Origin: Nonomuraea sp. NBC_00507
GTDB taxonomy: Bacteria; Actinomycetota; Actinomycetes; Streptosporangiales; Streptosporangiaceae
Assembly (NCBI RefSeq): GCF_036013525.1
Contig: NZ_CP107853.1
Location: 3,534,001-3,598,000, forward strand
Reading direction: 5' to 3'
DNA length: 64,000 nt
Every line of letters starts with the position of its first letter. Position 1 is the first letter of the stretch. A program made the position numbers and the translations under genes. This document shows, one piece after another, positions 1-9,435 of the stretch. The notes under the pieces were generated by a model. That model was not told the origin of the DNA and made no database searches. It saw only the letters and a program-made list of their open reading frames with translations.

Positions 1-31
1 CAAGCCGATAGGTAAGTCGAAACACGGTCTA

Positions 32-898
32 ATGGGGATGCCCTGCCACAATGGGCAGGTGGCAGGAGACGGCAGGTTGGTGCTGGCAGGGGCCCCCATA
101 GGCCAGGCGGGTGACGTCTCTCCGCGGTTGCGCGAGGTGCTCGGGAGCGCCGACGTCGTGGCCGCCGAGGACACCAGGCGGCTGCGCAGGCTCGCGGCCG
201 AGCTGGGCGTCGAGATCGAGGGCCGGGTGGTGTCCTATTACGACCAGAACGAGGCCGCCCGGGCCCAGGAGCTCCTGGAGGTGCTCGAGCAGGGCCGCAC
301 GGTTGTGATCATCACGGACGCGGGCATGCCGGGCGTCTCGGACCCCGGCTACCGGCTGACCCGCCTCGCGGTCGAGGCGGGCATCACGGTCACCGCGCTG
401 CCGGGGCCGAGCGCCGTCACCACCGCACTGGCTGTGTCAGGGCTGGCCAGCGACCGGTTCTGCTTCGAGGGCTTCCCGCCGCGCAAGGCCGGCGACCGGG
501 CCCGCCGCCTGGCCGCACTGGCCGGCGAGGAGCGGACGATGGTCTTCTTCGAGGCCCCGCACCGGCTGGCGGACTCGCTCGCGGCCATGGCCGAGGCATT
601 CGGGGCGGACCGCGAGGCCGCCGTGTGCCGCGAGCTGACCAAGACGTACGAGGAGGTCCGCCGGGGCGGGCTCGGCGAGCTGGCCGAGTGGGCGGCCGGG
701 GGCGTCAAGGGCGAGATCACGATCGTGGTGGCCGGCCACGTGCCCGTGGCGGGCGAGCCGGACCCGGACGCGCTGGTCGCGGAGGTGGACCGCAGGGTGG
801 CCGAGGGCGCGCACCGCAAGCTGGCCATCGCCGACGTGGCCAAAGAGGCCGGGATCCCCAAGCGAGAGCTGTATGACCTGGTTCACAAACGCCTATAG
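32..898 (+). CDS. rsmI: 16S rRNA (cytidine1402-2'-O)-methyltransferase RsmI
   Basis: RsmI uses S-adenosylmethionine to 2'-O-methylate C1402 of 16S rRNA in the decoding centre. The protein is a tetrapyrrole-methylase-fold enzyme of 288 residues from this start. The N-terminal strand and loop (LVLAGAPIGQAGDVSPRL, about 16-33), EDTRR (46-50), the glycine-rich ITDAGMPGVSDPGY (94-107), ALPGPSAV (122-129) and FFEAPHRL (about 171-178) are the family blocks in the expected order. Family members usually begin just before the LVLAG strand, so the in-frame GTG at 59 is a credible alternative start. The stop codon overlaps the GTG of the following O-mannosyltransferase by one base (TAGTG), so the two are probably co-translated. 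The assignment is firm and only the start is open. Confidence 0.93.
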   Translation: MGMPCHNGQVAGDGRLVLAGAPIGQAGDVSPRLREVLGSADVVAAEDTRRLRRLAAELGVEIEGRVVSYYDQNEAARAQELLEVLEQGRTVVIITDAGMPGVSDPGYRLTRLAVEAGITVTALPGPSAVTTALAVSGLASDRFCFEGFPPRKAGDRARRLAALAGEERTMVFFEAPHRLADSLAAMAEAFGADREAAVCRELTKTYEEVRRGGLGELAEWAAGGVKGEITIVVAGHVPVAGEPDPDALVAEVDRRVAEGAHRKLAIADVAKEAGIPKRELYDLVHKRL

Positions 899-2496
899 TG
901 CGCATCGTGAGGAACAGGGGGGTTTCGCCACAGCGGCTCGTCCCGCCCTTTCAGGGGTCCGCGTTGCTGGGCTGGGTGGGGCCGCTCGTGGTCGCGTTGT
1001 TCGGCGGGATCCTGCGCTTCGTCAGGCTCGGCGAGCCCAAGGCCGTGGTCTTCGACGAGACCTACTACATCAAGGACGCGTACTCACTGCTCAGGTACGG
1101 CGTCGAGCGGGCCACCCTGGGTGACGCCAAGGATCCCATCGCCGACCGGCGCCTGATCGCCGGCAACCTGGACATCTTCAAGCAGTGCCCAGAGCCGGCC
1201 GACTGCGCCTCGTTTGTGGCGCACCCGCCGCTGGGCAAGTGGATGATCGGCGTCGGCGAGTGGTTGTTCGGCATGAACCCGTTCGGCTGGCGCTTCGCCG
1301 CAGCCCTCGTGGGCACGCTGTCCATCCTCGTCCTGGCCAGGGTGGCGCGCAGGATGACCCGCTCGACGCTGCTGGGCTGCCTGGCCGGGCTGCTGCTGGC
1401 GCTGGACGGCCTGCACTTCGTGTTGTCGCGGACGGCGCTGCTGGACATCTTCCTGATGTTCTGGGTGCTGGCCGGGTTCGCGTGCCTGGTGGCCGACCGG
1501 GACTGGGCGCGGCGGCGGCTGGTGGACTGGTACGAGAGCGCGCCCATCACCGAGCTCGGCCCGCGCCTCGGGGCTCGGCCGTGGCGGCTGGCCGCCGGGG
1601 CATGCCTGGGCGCGGCCTGCGCGGTCAAATGGTCGGGGATCTTCTTCCTCATCGCCTTCGCGGCGCTCAGCCTCATGTGGGACATGGGGGCCAGGCGGGC
1701 ACTGGGACTGCGGCGGCCGCACCGGGGGGCGCTGACGTACGACGCGCCCGGCGGGCTGGCCGCGATGGCCCTCCTGCCGGCGGCGGTGTTCCTGGCGAGC
1801 TGGACGGGCTGGTTCGCCACCGCCGACGGCTGGGGCCGCAACTGGGACCGGGCCACCTCGGCGCGAAGTCCGATCTTCTTCGTCATCGACTCGATGCGGT
1901 CATGGTTGGACTACCAGAGCCAGGTGCTCGGCTTCCACAGCGGCCTGGACGACTACCACTCCTACATGTCGGAGCCGTGGTCCTGGCCGCTGTTGTTGCG
2001 GCCTGTCTCGTTCCACTACCCGGCGAACCTGCCGCCGTCGGCCTGCGGCGCCGACAAGTGCTCCGAGGCCGTGCTCGGCGTCGGCACCCCCGCCCTGTGG
2101 TACGGCGCCCTGCTCGCCCTGCTCGGCCTCATCGCCTGGTACGTGTCCTCACGCGACTGGCGGGCCGGAGCCGTGCTGCTGGCGTTCGGGGCCGGCTGGC
2201 TGCCGTGGTTCTACTACGCCATCGCCGACAACCGCACGATGTACCTCTTCTACATGATCCCCGTGGTGCCGTTCATGGTGCTGGCTATCGTGCTGGTGGC
2301 GGGGCTGATCCTGGGCAAGGAGAGCGCGCCCCCGGCCCGGCGGGCGGCGGGGGCCGCGGTGGTCGGCGCGTTCGCGCTCATCGTGCTGATCAACTTCTGG
2401 TGGCTCTACCCGGTGTTGACCGCCGAGACCATCACACAGGCAGAGTGGTGGGCTCGGATGCTGATGCGCTCTTGGGTGACCGCCGCCCCCAAGTGA
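898..2496 (+). CDS. pmt: Dolichyl-phosphate-mannose-protein mannosyltransferase family protein (GT39, Pmt)
   Basis: This polytopic membrane enzyme is expected to move mannose from a polyprenyl-phosphate donor onto Ser/Thr of exported proteins on the outer face of the membrane. It has 532 residues, a first membrane helix near 25-42, and directly after it the FDETYY loop (52-57), whose Asp-Glu pair is the catalytic signature of bacterial and fungal PMTs. A run of hydrophobic helices follows, with DNRTMYLFYMIPVVPF near the C-terminus as in actinobacterial Pmt. The GTG start overlaps the rsmI stop by one base. Its 3' end overlaps the convergent membrane glycosyltransferase by 65 bp. A GT2 of the polyprenyl-phosphate-mannose synthase type lies 1.6 kb downstream and could supply the donor, which is an inference. 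Confidence 0.9.
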   Translation: MRIVRNRGVSPQRLVPPFQGSALLGWVGPLVVALFGGILRFVRLGEPKAVVFDETYYIKDAYSLLRYGVERATLGDAKDPIADRRLIAGNLDIFKQCPEPADCASFVAHPPLGKWMIGVGEWLFGMNPFGWRFAAALVGTLSILVLARVARRMTRSTLLGCLAGLLLALDGLHFVLSRTALLDIFLMFWVLAGFACLVADRDWARRRLVDWYESAPITELGPRLGARPWRLAAGACLGAACAVKWSGIFFLIAFAALSLMWDMGARRALGLRRPHRGALTYDAPGGLAAMALLPAAVFLASWTGWFATADGWGRNWDRATSARSPIFFVIDSMRSWLDYQSQVLGFHSGLDDYHSYMSEPWSWPLLLRPVSFHYPANLPPSACGADKCSEAVLGVGTPALWYGALLALLGLIAWYVSSRDWRAGAVLLAFGAGWLPWFYYAIADNRTMYLFYMIPVVPFMVLAIVLVAGLILGKESAPPARRAAGAAVVGAFALIVLINFWWLYPVLTAETITQAEWWARMLMRSWVTAAPK

Positions 2497-3979
2497 CCCC
2501 CTTGCGCAGCGTGATCGCCGCCGCGATGCAGGCCAGGGGGACGGCCGGAAGCACGTAGCGGTAGTCGAACTCGGCCGTCGCCGCCGGGGCCAGCAGCAGC
2601 CCGACCGCGCCCAGCCACGGCAGCACCACAGGGCCGCCGAACTTCCGCCAGCGCACGACGACGCCATACAGGCCGATCAGCAGGATGCCGCCGAGCATGA
2701 TGCCGCGCAGGTAGAACACCTTCTGGTAGCCGCTCATGATGTCGGCCCACGGGTGCACGATCCGAGTCTCCGGAGGGCCCTGCTCGTAGCTGAAAGCGTC
2801 AGTGTCGGTGAACCCGCCCCCGTAGGAGGACCACTTCGGCAGCCGCTTGGGCCAGCCGTTCTCGTCGAGCGCCACGTACGGCTTGAACTCGTACATGTTG
2901 TACGTGTTCTCGTCCGGGAAGCGCGGCCGGGACCAGTGGAACGAGCGGAAGAAGTCACGCGCGACCACCTTCAGGTAGTCGCCGGGCTGCGACAGGATCG
3001 CCCGGGTGGCGAACTCGCTCGCCGCGTCGTTGGTGATCTCGCTCCACTTCTTGTTGACGCCCCACCGGTGCAGCACCTCGCCGGTGGCCTCGCCGTTGTG
3101 GCTGCCCTGGCCCCAGAGGTACCACTGCGCGTATTCCTTGCGCTGGTTGACCGGCTCGTTGATGCACAGCAGCAGCAGCTGGACCTCTTTGTACTTGTCG
3201 ATGGTCATCTTGCCGCAGTCGGCGAAGATCGCCGTGCGCATGTAGAGGATGAGGCCGTCGCTGTTGGTCATCGCGAACTTGCCGTACTCCGTGGCGAACC
3301 AGCCCATGTAGGCCATCACCGGGATCGCGCAGGCCGTGATCAGCGCGGTGACCGGCCGCCAGCCCGTGCGCTTGACCAGCAGGTAGAGCACCACCAGGGC
3401 GAGCACGGGCAGGCCGATCGAGCGCGTCAGCCAGGTGAGCGCCAGCAGGAACCCGACGACCGCCCCCGCCTTCCACGTCAGCCGCCGCTTCCACAGCACC
3501 AGCGTGATCACGCCGACGACGAGCAGCATGAACAGGGTGTCCGACATCACCAGCTGCTCCAGCTGGATCTGGTAGGCGTCGAACAGCACCGGGGCCGCCG
3601 CCAGCGTGGCGCCCCACTTGGGCAGCCGGAACTTGATCCGCAGCAGCGCGTAGATCAAGCAGGCCGTGGCCAGGCCCATCAGGTGCTGCGTGAACGTCAC
3701 CAGCGCGAAGCTGTGGAACGGCTTCAACATCATCAGCCAGAAGCTGTAGCCGTCCGGCCTGATCGGGTGCGGCCGCGGATGCAGGGCCACCGAGACGTAC
3801 TCGTAGGAGTCGTTGAACCACATGGCCGGGCCGTATCCGAGCATGGTGATGAGCCGCAGCACGGCGCCCACGCCGAAGGCCGCGGCGAACACCCGATGCC
3901 GGCGCAGGAAGGACAGCCAACGAGCTGCCCGGCCAGGGGCGGAGTGGTCCACAGGGGTAATCTCCGCGACGCTCACCAT
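2432..3979 (-). CDS. GT-C fold membrane glycosyltransferase (PMT/ArnT-like)
   Basis: A 515-residue integral membrane protein of the GT-C superfamily. After a first hydrophobic helix (about 30-48) comes an extracellular loop with WFNDSYEYV (54-62), matching the Asp-containing loop that binds the lipid-linked donor in PMT/ArnT-type enzymes. About ten further helices and a large soluble segment (roughly 245-420) follow, then C-terminal helices. The donor and acceptor cannot be read from sequence. I chose the ATG at 3979 because the open frame further upstream runs antisense into the divergent GT2 gene. The gene is divergent from that GT2 (99 bp apart, with a small ACCCG-AG-CGGGT dyad at 4013-4024) and convergent with pmt. 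Cell-surface glycosylation is the safe reading. Confidence 0.78.
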   Translation of the reverse strand: MVSVAEITPVDHSAPGRAARWLSFLRRHRVFAAAFGVGAVLRLITMLGYGPAMWFNDSYEYVSVALHPRPHPIRPDGYSFWLMMLKPFHSFALVTFTQHLMGLATACLIYALLRIKFRLPKWGATLAAAPVLFDAYQIQLEQLVMSDTLFMLLVVGVITLVLWKRRLTWKAGAVVGFLLALTWLTRSIGLPVLALVVLYLLVKRTGWRPVTALITACAIPVMAYMGWFATEYGKFAMTNSDGLILYMRTAIFADCGKMTIDKYKEVQLLLLCINEPVNQRKEYAQWYLWGQGSHNGEATGEVLHRWGVNKKWSEITNDAASEFATRAILSQPGDYLKVVARDFFRSFHWSRPRFPDENTYNMYEFKPYVALDENGWPKRLPKWSSYGGGFTDTDAFSYEQGPPETRIVHPWADIMSGYQKVFYLRGIMLGGILLIGLYGVVVRWRKFGGPVVLPWLGAVGLLLAPAATAEFDYRYVLPAVPLACIAAAITLRKGVTWGRRSPKSASASEPTTLPV

Positions 3980-4078
3980 GATGTAAAGAATGCCAGTCGT
4001 TTTTGGGTCTTGACCCGAGCGGGTTCGGGCACAGGGCATGATGGTGCACTGGAACAGCCTTAACTGAAGGGTAGACAC

Positions 4079-5299
4079 GTGGAACTGACGGTGGTCATGC
4101 CCTGCCTCAATGAGGCGGAGACCGTGGAAGTCTGTGTGCGCAAGGCGCTGGCGTGCATGGAGGAGCACGGCATCGAGGGCGAGGTCCTGATCGCCGACAA
4201 CGGCAGCACGGACGGCTCTCAACAGCTTGCCCGCGACGCCGGCGCCCGCGTGGTCCACGTCGAGGAGAAGGGCTACGGCAACGCCCTCATGGGCGGCATC
4301 AGGGCGGCGCGCGGCAAATTCATCATCATGGGCGACGCCGACGACTCCTACGATTTCACTTCGCTGCTGCCGTTCGTCGAGCAGCTGCGGGACGGCGCCG
4401 ACCTGGTCATGGGCAACCGGTTCAAGGGCGGCATCGCGCCCGGGGCCATGCCCCCGCTCCACCGCTACCTGGGCAACCCGGTGTTGTCGTTCATCGGCCG
4501 GCTGTTCTTCCCGTCGGCGATCGGCGACTTCCACTGCGGCCTGCGCGGCTTCCGGCGCGACTCGATTCTGAAGCTGCAGCTGCAGACCGGCGGCATGGAG
4601 TTCGCCTCCGAGATGGTGGTCCGCTCCACGCTGTCGGGGCTCGACGTGCGCGAGGTTCCCACGACCCTCTCGCCCGACGGCCGCTCCCGCCCGCCGCACC
4701 TGCGCTCCTGGCGCGACGGCTGGCGCCACCTGCGTTTCCTGCTGCTCTACAGCCCGAAGTGGCTGTTCTTCTACCCCGGCGTGCTGATGATGATCATCGG
4801 CCTGGTGGCGGGGACCGCGCTGACCTTCGGCCCGGTGGAGATCGGTGAGCTCGCCTTCGACGTCGACACCCTGGTCGGGACGTCGGCGCTGGTGGTGATC
4901 GGCTTCCAGGCGGCGTTGTTCGCGCTGTTCACGAAGGTCTATGCGGCCGAGGAAGGGTTCCTGCCGGAGTCGCCACGGATCCGCAAAATCATCGACATCG
5001 TTACCTTGGAAAAGGGTCTCGTGGTCGGCGGGCTGCTGGCGCTGGCCGGCCTGGTCGGACTGGTGATGTCGCTGGTGCACTGGCAGGTGCGCAGCTTCGG
5101 CGAGCTGGACCCGCGTTTGTCGCTGCGTCTGGTGGTGCCGTCGGCGACGGCGCTGATCATGAGCTTCCAGACGATCTTCGCCACGCTCTTCGTCAGCATC
5201 CTCGGGATCCGGCGGTCCCGCGAAACCCCTATCGACCGCGCCGCGGCCGCCGCTGAGGAGGCCGCGGAGGCACTTACACGAGCAAAATCAAAAGCATAA
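4079..5299 (+). CDS. GT2 glycosyltransferase with C-terminal membrane helices (polyprenyl-phosphate sugar synthase-like)
   Basis: A 406-residue membrane-anchored family 2 glycosyltransferase, probably using a nucleotide sugar to charge polyprenyl phosphate. The N-terminal GT-A domain shows TVVMPCLNEAETV (4-16), IADNGSTDGS (38-47), the metal-binding DADDS (86-90) and an acceptor-region block near GDFHCGLRGFRRDS (about 150-163). Four hydrophobic segments occupy the C-terminal half (around 223-245, 265-290, 312-335 and 350-375), ending in a charged alanine-rich tail. The GTG start at 4079 follows a GAAGGG ribosome-binding site. Family members next to PMT/GT-C enzymes often make the lipid-linked donor for them, so mannosyl- or glucosyl-phosphoryl-polyprenol synthesis is likely, though the sugar is inferred. 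Confidence 0.8.
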   Translation: MELTVVMPCLNEAETVEVCVRKALACMEEHGIEGEVLIADNGSTDGSQQLARDAGARVVHVEEKGYGNALMGGIRAARGKFIIMGDADDSYDFTSLLPFVEQLRDGADLVMGNRFKGGIAPGAMPPLHRYLGNPVLSFIGRLFFPSAIGDFHCGLRGFRRDSILKLQLQTGGMEFASEMVVRSTLSGLDVREVPTTLSPDGRSRPPHLRSWRDGWRHLRFLLLYSPKWLFFYPGVLMMIIGLVAGTALTFGPVEIGELAFDVDTLVGTSALVVIGFQAALFALFTKVYAAEEGFLPESPRIRKIIDIVTLEKGLVVGGLLALAGLVGLVMSLVHWQVRSFGELDPRLSLRLVVPSATALIMSFQTIFATLFVSILGIRRSRETPIDRAAAAAEEAAEALTRAKSKA

Positions 5300-5519
5300 G
5301 GATCTTTTACGCGCTGCCGTGGTCGGCCAGTCGCCGCCGCTGGCTCGCGTCTGTCCAGGGAAACGGCCTCTGACCGGTCAGTGGCGCACCACCGCAACGA
5401 CGCGCTCAGTGGACCGAGTCCGTGGCTTACCACGCCGCTCCGGCAGCCGAAGTGCGGCGAGTAGCAGGCCACGGCACCGCGTAAACAATCGTGAAGTTAG
5501 AGTCCCTTAGGCTAAGACC

Positions 5520-7301
5520 ATGTCGCAGCACATTTTGACCGCCGTAGCTTGGCCGTATGCGAACGGCCCTCGTCACATCGGGCACGTGTCAGGTTTCGGC
5601 GTGCCGTCTGACGTTTTCAGCCGCTACCAGCGGATGGCGGGCAACAAGGTGCTGATGGTCTCCGGCACCGACGAGCACGGCACGCCCATCCAGGTGCAGG
5701 CCGACAAGGAAGGCGTCAGCGCCAGGGAGCTGGCCGACCGCTACAACCGCGTCATCGCCGAGGACCTCACCGGCCTGGGGCTGTCCTACGACCTGTTCAC
5801 CAGGACCACCACGAACAACCACTACGCCGTCACGCAGCAGATCTTCAAGGGTCTCTACGACAACGGCTACATCTTCCCGAAGACCACGATGGGCGCGATC
5901 TCGCCCTCGACCGGCCGCACGCTGCCCGACCGCTACATCGAGGGCACCTGCCCCATCTGCGGCTACGACGGCGCGCGCGGCGACCAGTGCGACAACTGCG
6001 GCAACCAGCTGGACCCGATCCAGCTGATCAACCCCAAGAGCCGCATCAACGGCGAGACCCCGGTCTTCGTCGAGACCGAGCACTTCATGCTCGACCTGCC
6101 CGCCTTCGCCGAGGTGCTCGGCTCCTACCTGCAGTCCAAGCAGGGCGAGTGGCGGCCCAACGTGCTGAAGTTCGCCCTCAACCTGCTCGGCGACCTGCAG
6201 CCGCGGGCGATCAGCCGCGACCTCGACTGGGGCGTGCCGATCCCGCTCGACGGCTGGCGTGACCAGCCCAACAAGCGGCTCTACGTGTGGTTCGACGCGG
6301 TCATCGGCTACCTGTCGGCCTCCATCGAGTGGGCCAGGCGCTCCGGCGACCCGGACGCCTGGCGCCAGTGGTGGCAAAACCCCGACGCCCGCGGCTACTA
6401 CTTCATGGGCAAGGACAACATCGTCTTCCACGCCGAGATCTGGCCGGCGATGTTGTTCGGCTACAGCGGGCAGGGCGCCCGTGACGGCTCGCCGGGCTCG
6501 CTCGGCGCGCTCAATCTGCCGTCCGAGGTGGTCTCCAGCGAGTTCTTGACGATGGAGGGCAAGAAGTTCTCCTCCTCCCGCCAGGTCGTCATCTACGTCC
6601 GCGACTTCCTCGCGCGCTACGACGCCGACGCGCTGCGCTACTACATCTCGGTGGCCGGGCCGGAAAACCAGGACACCGACTTCACCTGGCAGGAGTTCGT
6701 CAACCGCAACAACGGCGAGCTCGTCGCGGCCTGGGGCAACCTGGTCAACCGGTCGATCTCGATGGCGGCGAAGAACTTCGGCGCCGTCCCCGAGGCGGGC
6801 GACCTGACCGACGCCGACCGGGCGCTGCTGGAGCGCTCGCGCAACGCGTTCGGCCCGGTGGGCGCGGAGCTCAACAGGTCCAGGTTCAAGAACGCGATCA
6901 CCGAGGCGTTCGACGTGGTCCGCGAGGCCAACAAATACCTGGCCGAGCAGGAGCCGTGGAAGCTCAAGGAAGACCCGCAGCGGCAGAAGTCGATCCTGCA
7001 CGTCGCGCTCCAGGTGGTCGACGACGCCAAGACGATGCTCACGCCGTTCCTGCCCAGCTCCTCCAACAAGGTCTTCGCCATGTTGGGCGGCGAGGGCGTC
7101 TGGTCGGGCATGCCGGAGATCCACGAGGTCGACGAGGACGGCGGCAAGCCATACCCGGTGATCACCGGTGACTACGACGGCGCGGCCCGCTGGGAGCACC
7201 GGCCGATCAAGCCGGGCACGCAGCTCGCGCCGCCGGTGCCGCTGTTCAAGAAGCTCGACCCGAAGGTCGTGGACGAGGAGCTGGCCCGGCTGGCCGAGTG
7301 A
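5520..7301 (+). CDS. metG: Methionyl-tRNA synthetase
   Basis: Charges tRNA-Met and initiator tRNA with methionine in the cytoplasm. It has 593 residues and class I landmarks. HIGH is at 19-22 within [13 protein letters not shown] zinc knuckle with CPIC and CDNC lies near 144-160. The KMSKS loop appears as KKFSSSR (about 348-354), the usual variant in this branch. An alpha-helical anticodon-binding domain follows. No C-terminal tRNA-binding EMAP-like domain is visible, as expected for the shorter form. The 220 bp upstream hold no recognisable T-box or SAM riboswitch. A TAGGCT hexamer lies only 9 bp before the ATG, so transcription could begin almost at the start codon. The stop overlaps tatD by GTGA. 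Confidence 0.97.
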   Translation: MSQHILTAVAWPYANGPRHIGHVSGFGVPSDVFSRYQRMAGNKVLMVSGTDEHGTPIQVQADKEGVSARELADRYNRVIAEDLTGLGLSYDLFTRTTTNNHYAVTQQIFKGLYDNGYIFPKTTMGAISPSTGRTLPDRYIEGTCPICGYDGARGDQCDNCGNQLDPIQLINPKSRINGETPVFVETEHFMLDLPAFAEVLGSYLQSKQGEWRPNVLKFALNLLGDLQPRAISRDLDWGVPIPLDGWRDQPNKRLYVWFDAVIGYLSASIEWARRSGDPDAWRQWWQNPDARGYYFMGKDNIVFHAEIWPAMLFGYSGQGARDGSPGSLGALNLPSEVVSSEFLTMEGKKFSSSRQVVIYVRDFLARYDADALRYYISVAGPENQDTDFTWQEFVNRNNGELVAAWGNLVNRSISMAAKNFGAVPEAGDLTDADRALLERSRNAFGPVGAELNRSRFKNAITEAFDVVREANKYLAEQEPWKLKEDPQRQKSILHVALQVVDDAKTMLTPFLPSSSNKVFAMLGGEGVWSGMPEIHEVDEDGGKPYPVITGDYDGAARWEHRPIKPGTQLAPPVPLFKKLDPKVVDEELARLAE

Positions 7302-8161
7302 CCCCCGTGAGCAAGATTCCCACCGCGCCGGAGCCGCTTTCCGCGCCCGTGTTCGACAGCCACTGCCACCTCGACATCATGGTGGGCAACCGGCAGGCGT
7401 CCTCCGGCGACCCGGTGGCGCAGGCGGCTCAGGCGTCCGTGGCCACCGTACGGAGCATTCTGGAGGACGCCAGGGCGGTCGGCGTGACCAGGCTCGTGAC
7501 GATCGGCTACGACCTGAAATCCTCCCGGTGGAACGCGGAGACGGCGGCGGCGCAGGAAGGCGTGTACGCCGGGGTCGCGATCCATCCGAACGAGGCGCAC
7601 GAGGCGACTGCTGAGGTGCTGGCCGAGATCGAGGCACTGGCGGGGCGGCCGGAGGTGCGGGCAGTGGGGGAGACCGGGCTCGACTACTACCGCGACTGGG
7701 CGAGCAAGGACGACCAGCACGCCAGTTTCCGCGCGCACATCGAGATCGCCAAGCGCACCGGCAAGGCCCTGGTCATCCATGACCGGGACGCGCACGACGA
7801 CGTGCTGAAGGTGCTGGGCGCGGAGGGGGCGCCGGACAAGGTGGTGTTTCACAGCTTCTCGGGCGACGCCGAAATGGCGAAAAAGTGCGTTGAAGCTGGA
7901 TATTTCATGTCGTTCTCCGGGCCGGTCACCTACAAGAACGCCGCCTCCCTCCGCGAGGCCGCCGCCGCGGCGCCCCTCGAGCTCATGCTGGTCGAGACCG
8001 ACGCCCCCTACCTGCCGCCGGTCCCGCACCGCGGCAAGCCCAACGCCCCCTACCTCATCCCGCTCACCCTCCGCTGCCTCGCCGAGGTCAAAGAGATCCA
8101 TCCTGACCGGTTGTGCGAGGCGATCAGCGGCAACGGAGTCACGGTCTTCGGCGAGTGGTGA
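7298..8161 (+). CDS. tatD: TatD-family metal-dependent DNase/hydrolase
   Basis: A TIM-barrel amidohydrolase-superfamily enzyme of 287 residues. TatD proteins are metal-dependent 3'-5' DNases linked to DNA repair and RNA/DNA quality control. The metal ligands sit in DSHCHLD (20-26), [10 protein letters not shown] (around 126), [10 protein letters not shown] (around 160), FHSFSG (around 186) and [10 protein letters not shown] (around 234), in family order. The GTG start at 7298 overlaps the metG stop (GTGA), so translation is coupled; GTG 7307 is an in-frame alternative. metG-tatD is a conserved actinobacterial pair that usually continues into rpf and rsmA. Here a reversed kinase/FG-GAP pair separates it from rsmA. 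Confidence 0.93.
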   Translation: MTPVSKIPTAPEPLSAPVFDSHCHLDIMVGNRQASSGDPVAQAAQASVATVRSILEDARAVGVTRLVTIGYDLKSSRWNAETAAAQEGVYAGVAIHPNEAHEATAEVLAEIEALAGRPEVRAVGETGLDYYRDWASKDDQHASFRAHIEIAKRTGKALVIHDRDAHDDVLKVLGAEGAPDKVVFHSFSGDAEMAKKCVEAGYFMSFSGPVTYKNAASLREAAAAAPLELMLVETDAPYLPPVPHRGKPNAPYLIPLTLRCLAEVKEIHPDRLCEAISGNGVTVFGEW

Positions 8162-8181
8162 CCACGCTTTGGTGAGCCGGC

Positions 8182-9435
8182 CTACCCCGCCACCGACACT
8201 CCGAAGTCGGCCCCCTTGGGCGGCTGAAGCGGCTGCAGGCTCTCGGCGTTCCGCCCGGCCACCGCGACCTTCCCGTACGGCTGCGCGTCCGGCTGCCCCA
8301 CGAACAGCTTGTTGCCGCTGAAGGCCACCGACCAGCCGAACAGTCCGTCGCCGGTCGGCAGCTTCCTGTCCTCGGAGGCGCTCTTCCACGACACGACGCG
8401 CACGCCGCCGCCGTAGGGGGCGCCGATGGCCAGCCGGCCGTCCGCCGAGGCGGCCAGCGAGAACCCGAACGCCTGCCTGCCGCCCTGCGTCACCGTCCTG
8501 ATGGGCTTTCTGGCGGGGTCGAGCAGCTGCACCGAGCCGGGTCCGGGGGAGCTGATCGCGTAACCGGATCCCTCCGAGTACGCCACCGCGTAGCCGTACC
8601 TGTCTCCGGAGGCCTTGGTCGGCGAGTCCAGCTTCAGGCTCGTGATCTGGGCCGCGAACACGTCGTCGATGAACACGGCCGAGCCCGAGTCGATCTTTCC
8701 GGCCTCGATCTGGCGGCCCGCGCCGTCGTCGTTCTCGTACGGGACACCGACGAGCAGCGCGTTCCCCGGCCCGAACGCCATCGACCAGCCGAACTGGTCG
8801 CCCACCTCGCTGTTGCCGCGTACGTCGACGCTCTCCTGGCTGATCCTGCGGAGCTCGCCCGTGCCCTTGCGCACGTAGATCGCGCCCACGTCGAGGAGCT
8901 TTCCTTCGTCCTCGTACGGTGCCCCGATGGACACCTGGTCGCCCCGGGCCGCCAGCGACCAGCCGAAGTGGGCGAAGCGCTGCGGCTGCGCGGCCGTCAG
9001 GCGCTGCGGAGGCTTGGCGCCGCCGCCGTAGACCACGTACGCGGCCCCGGCGTCCTCGACGCCGTCCACATCCGCGTACGGGACGCCGACCACCACGTCG
9101 GCGCAGGCGTCGCCGTCGACCTTCGCCAGGCGCGTCACCCAGCCGAAGGCGTCACCCCTGACCAGGCCCGGCACCGAGACGGGGACGACCTTGTCGCCGG
9201 ACAGCACGTGCACGGCGCCCTTCTGATCGTCCGCGAACGGGTCGCCCACCACCACGTCGTCCACGCCGTCACCGTCGAAGTCGGCTGCTCCCGCGCAGGC
9301 CGCGGCCGTTGCGGCCGGCGCCACCGCAGCCGTGCCGGTCGCGGTCGGCGCCACCACGGCCGAAGCGGCGGTGGCCGGCGCCACCGTCATGCCGGCCGCG
9401 GACAGCAGCGCGATGAGCGCCTCTCGGATCCTCAC
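8182..9435 (-). CDS. Secreted FG-GAP repeat (integrin-alpha-like beta-propeller) protein
   Basis: A 417-residue exported protein of unknown specific role. Residues 1-26 form a Sec signal peptide ([16 protein letters not shown], then an Ala-rich region ending TAASA). The mature part carries about seven FG-GAP-type repeats: the calcium-binding DFDGDGVDDVVVGDPFAD comes first, later repeats read FGWSLAARGDQVSIGAPYEDEG, FGWSMAFGPGNALLVGVPYEND and similar. Such propellers commonly bind ligands or proteins outside the cell. The GTG start overlaps the stop of the upstream Ser/Thr kinase gene by four bases (GTGA on the minus strand), so both are made together. The propeller may interact with the kinase's extracellular domain, which is an inference. 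It ends 20 bp from the convergent tatD. Confidence 0.82.
   Translation of the reverse strand: MRIREALIALLSAAGMTVAPATAASAVVAPTATGTAAVAPAATAAACAGAADFDGDGVDDVVVGDPFADDQKGAVHVLSGDKVVPVSVPGLVRGDAFGWVTRLAKVDGDACADVVVGVPYADVDGVEDAGAAYVVYGGGAKPPQRLTAAQPQRFAHFGWSLAARGDQVSIGAPYEDEGKLLDVGAIYVRKGTGELRRISQESVDVRGNSEVGDQFGWSMAFGPGNALLVGVPYENDDGAGRQIEAGKIDSGSAVFIDDVFAAQITSLKLDSPTKASGDRYGYAVAYSEGSGYAISSPGPGSVQLLDPARKPIRTVTQGGRQAFGFSLAASADGRLAIGAPYGGGVRVVSWKSASEDRKLPTGDGLFGWSVAFSGNKLFVGQPDAQPYGKVAVAGRNAESLQPLQPPKGADFGVSVAG

Noticed and set aside
2432..5080. A single minus-strand frame long enough for 882 residues
   Set aside because: Only the downstream 515 codons have protein-like features; the upstream part is antisense to the GT2 gene. 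The start was set at 3979.
5300..5519. T-box or SAM riboswitch upstream of metG
   Set aside because: No T-box sequence, specifier stem-loop or recognisable SAM core could be found; the region is short and lacks a terminator hairpin.
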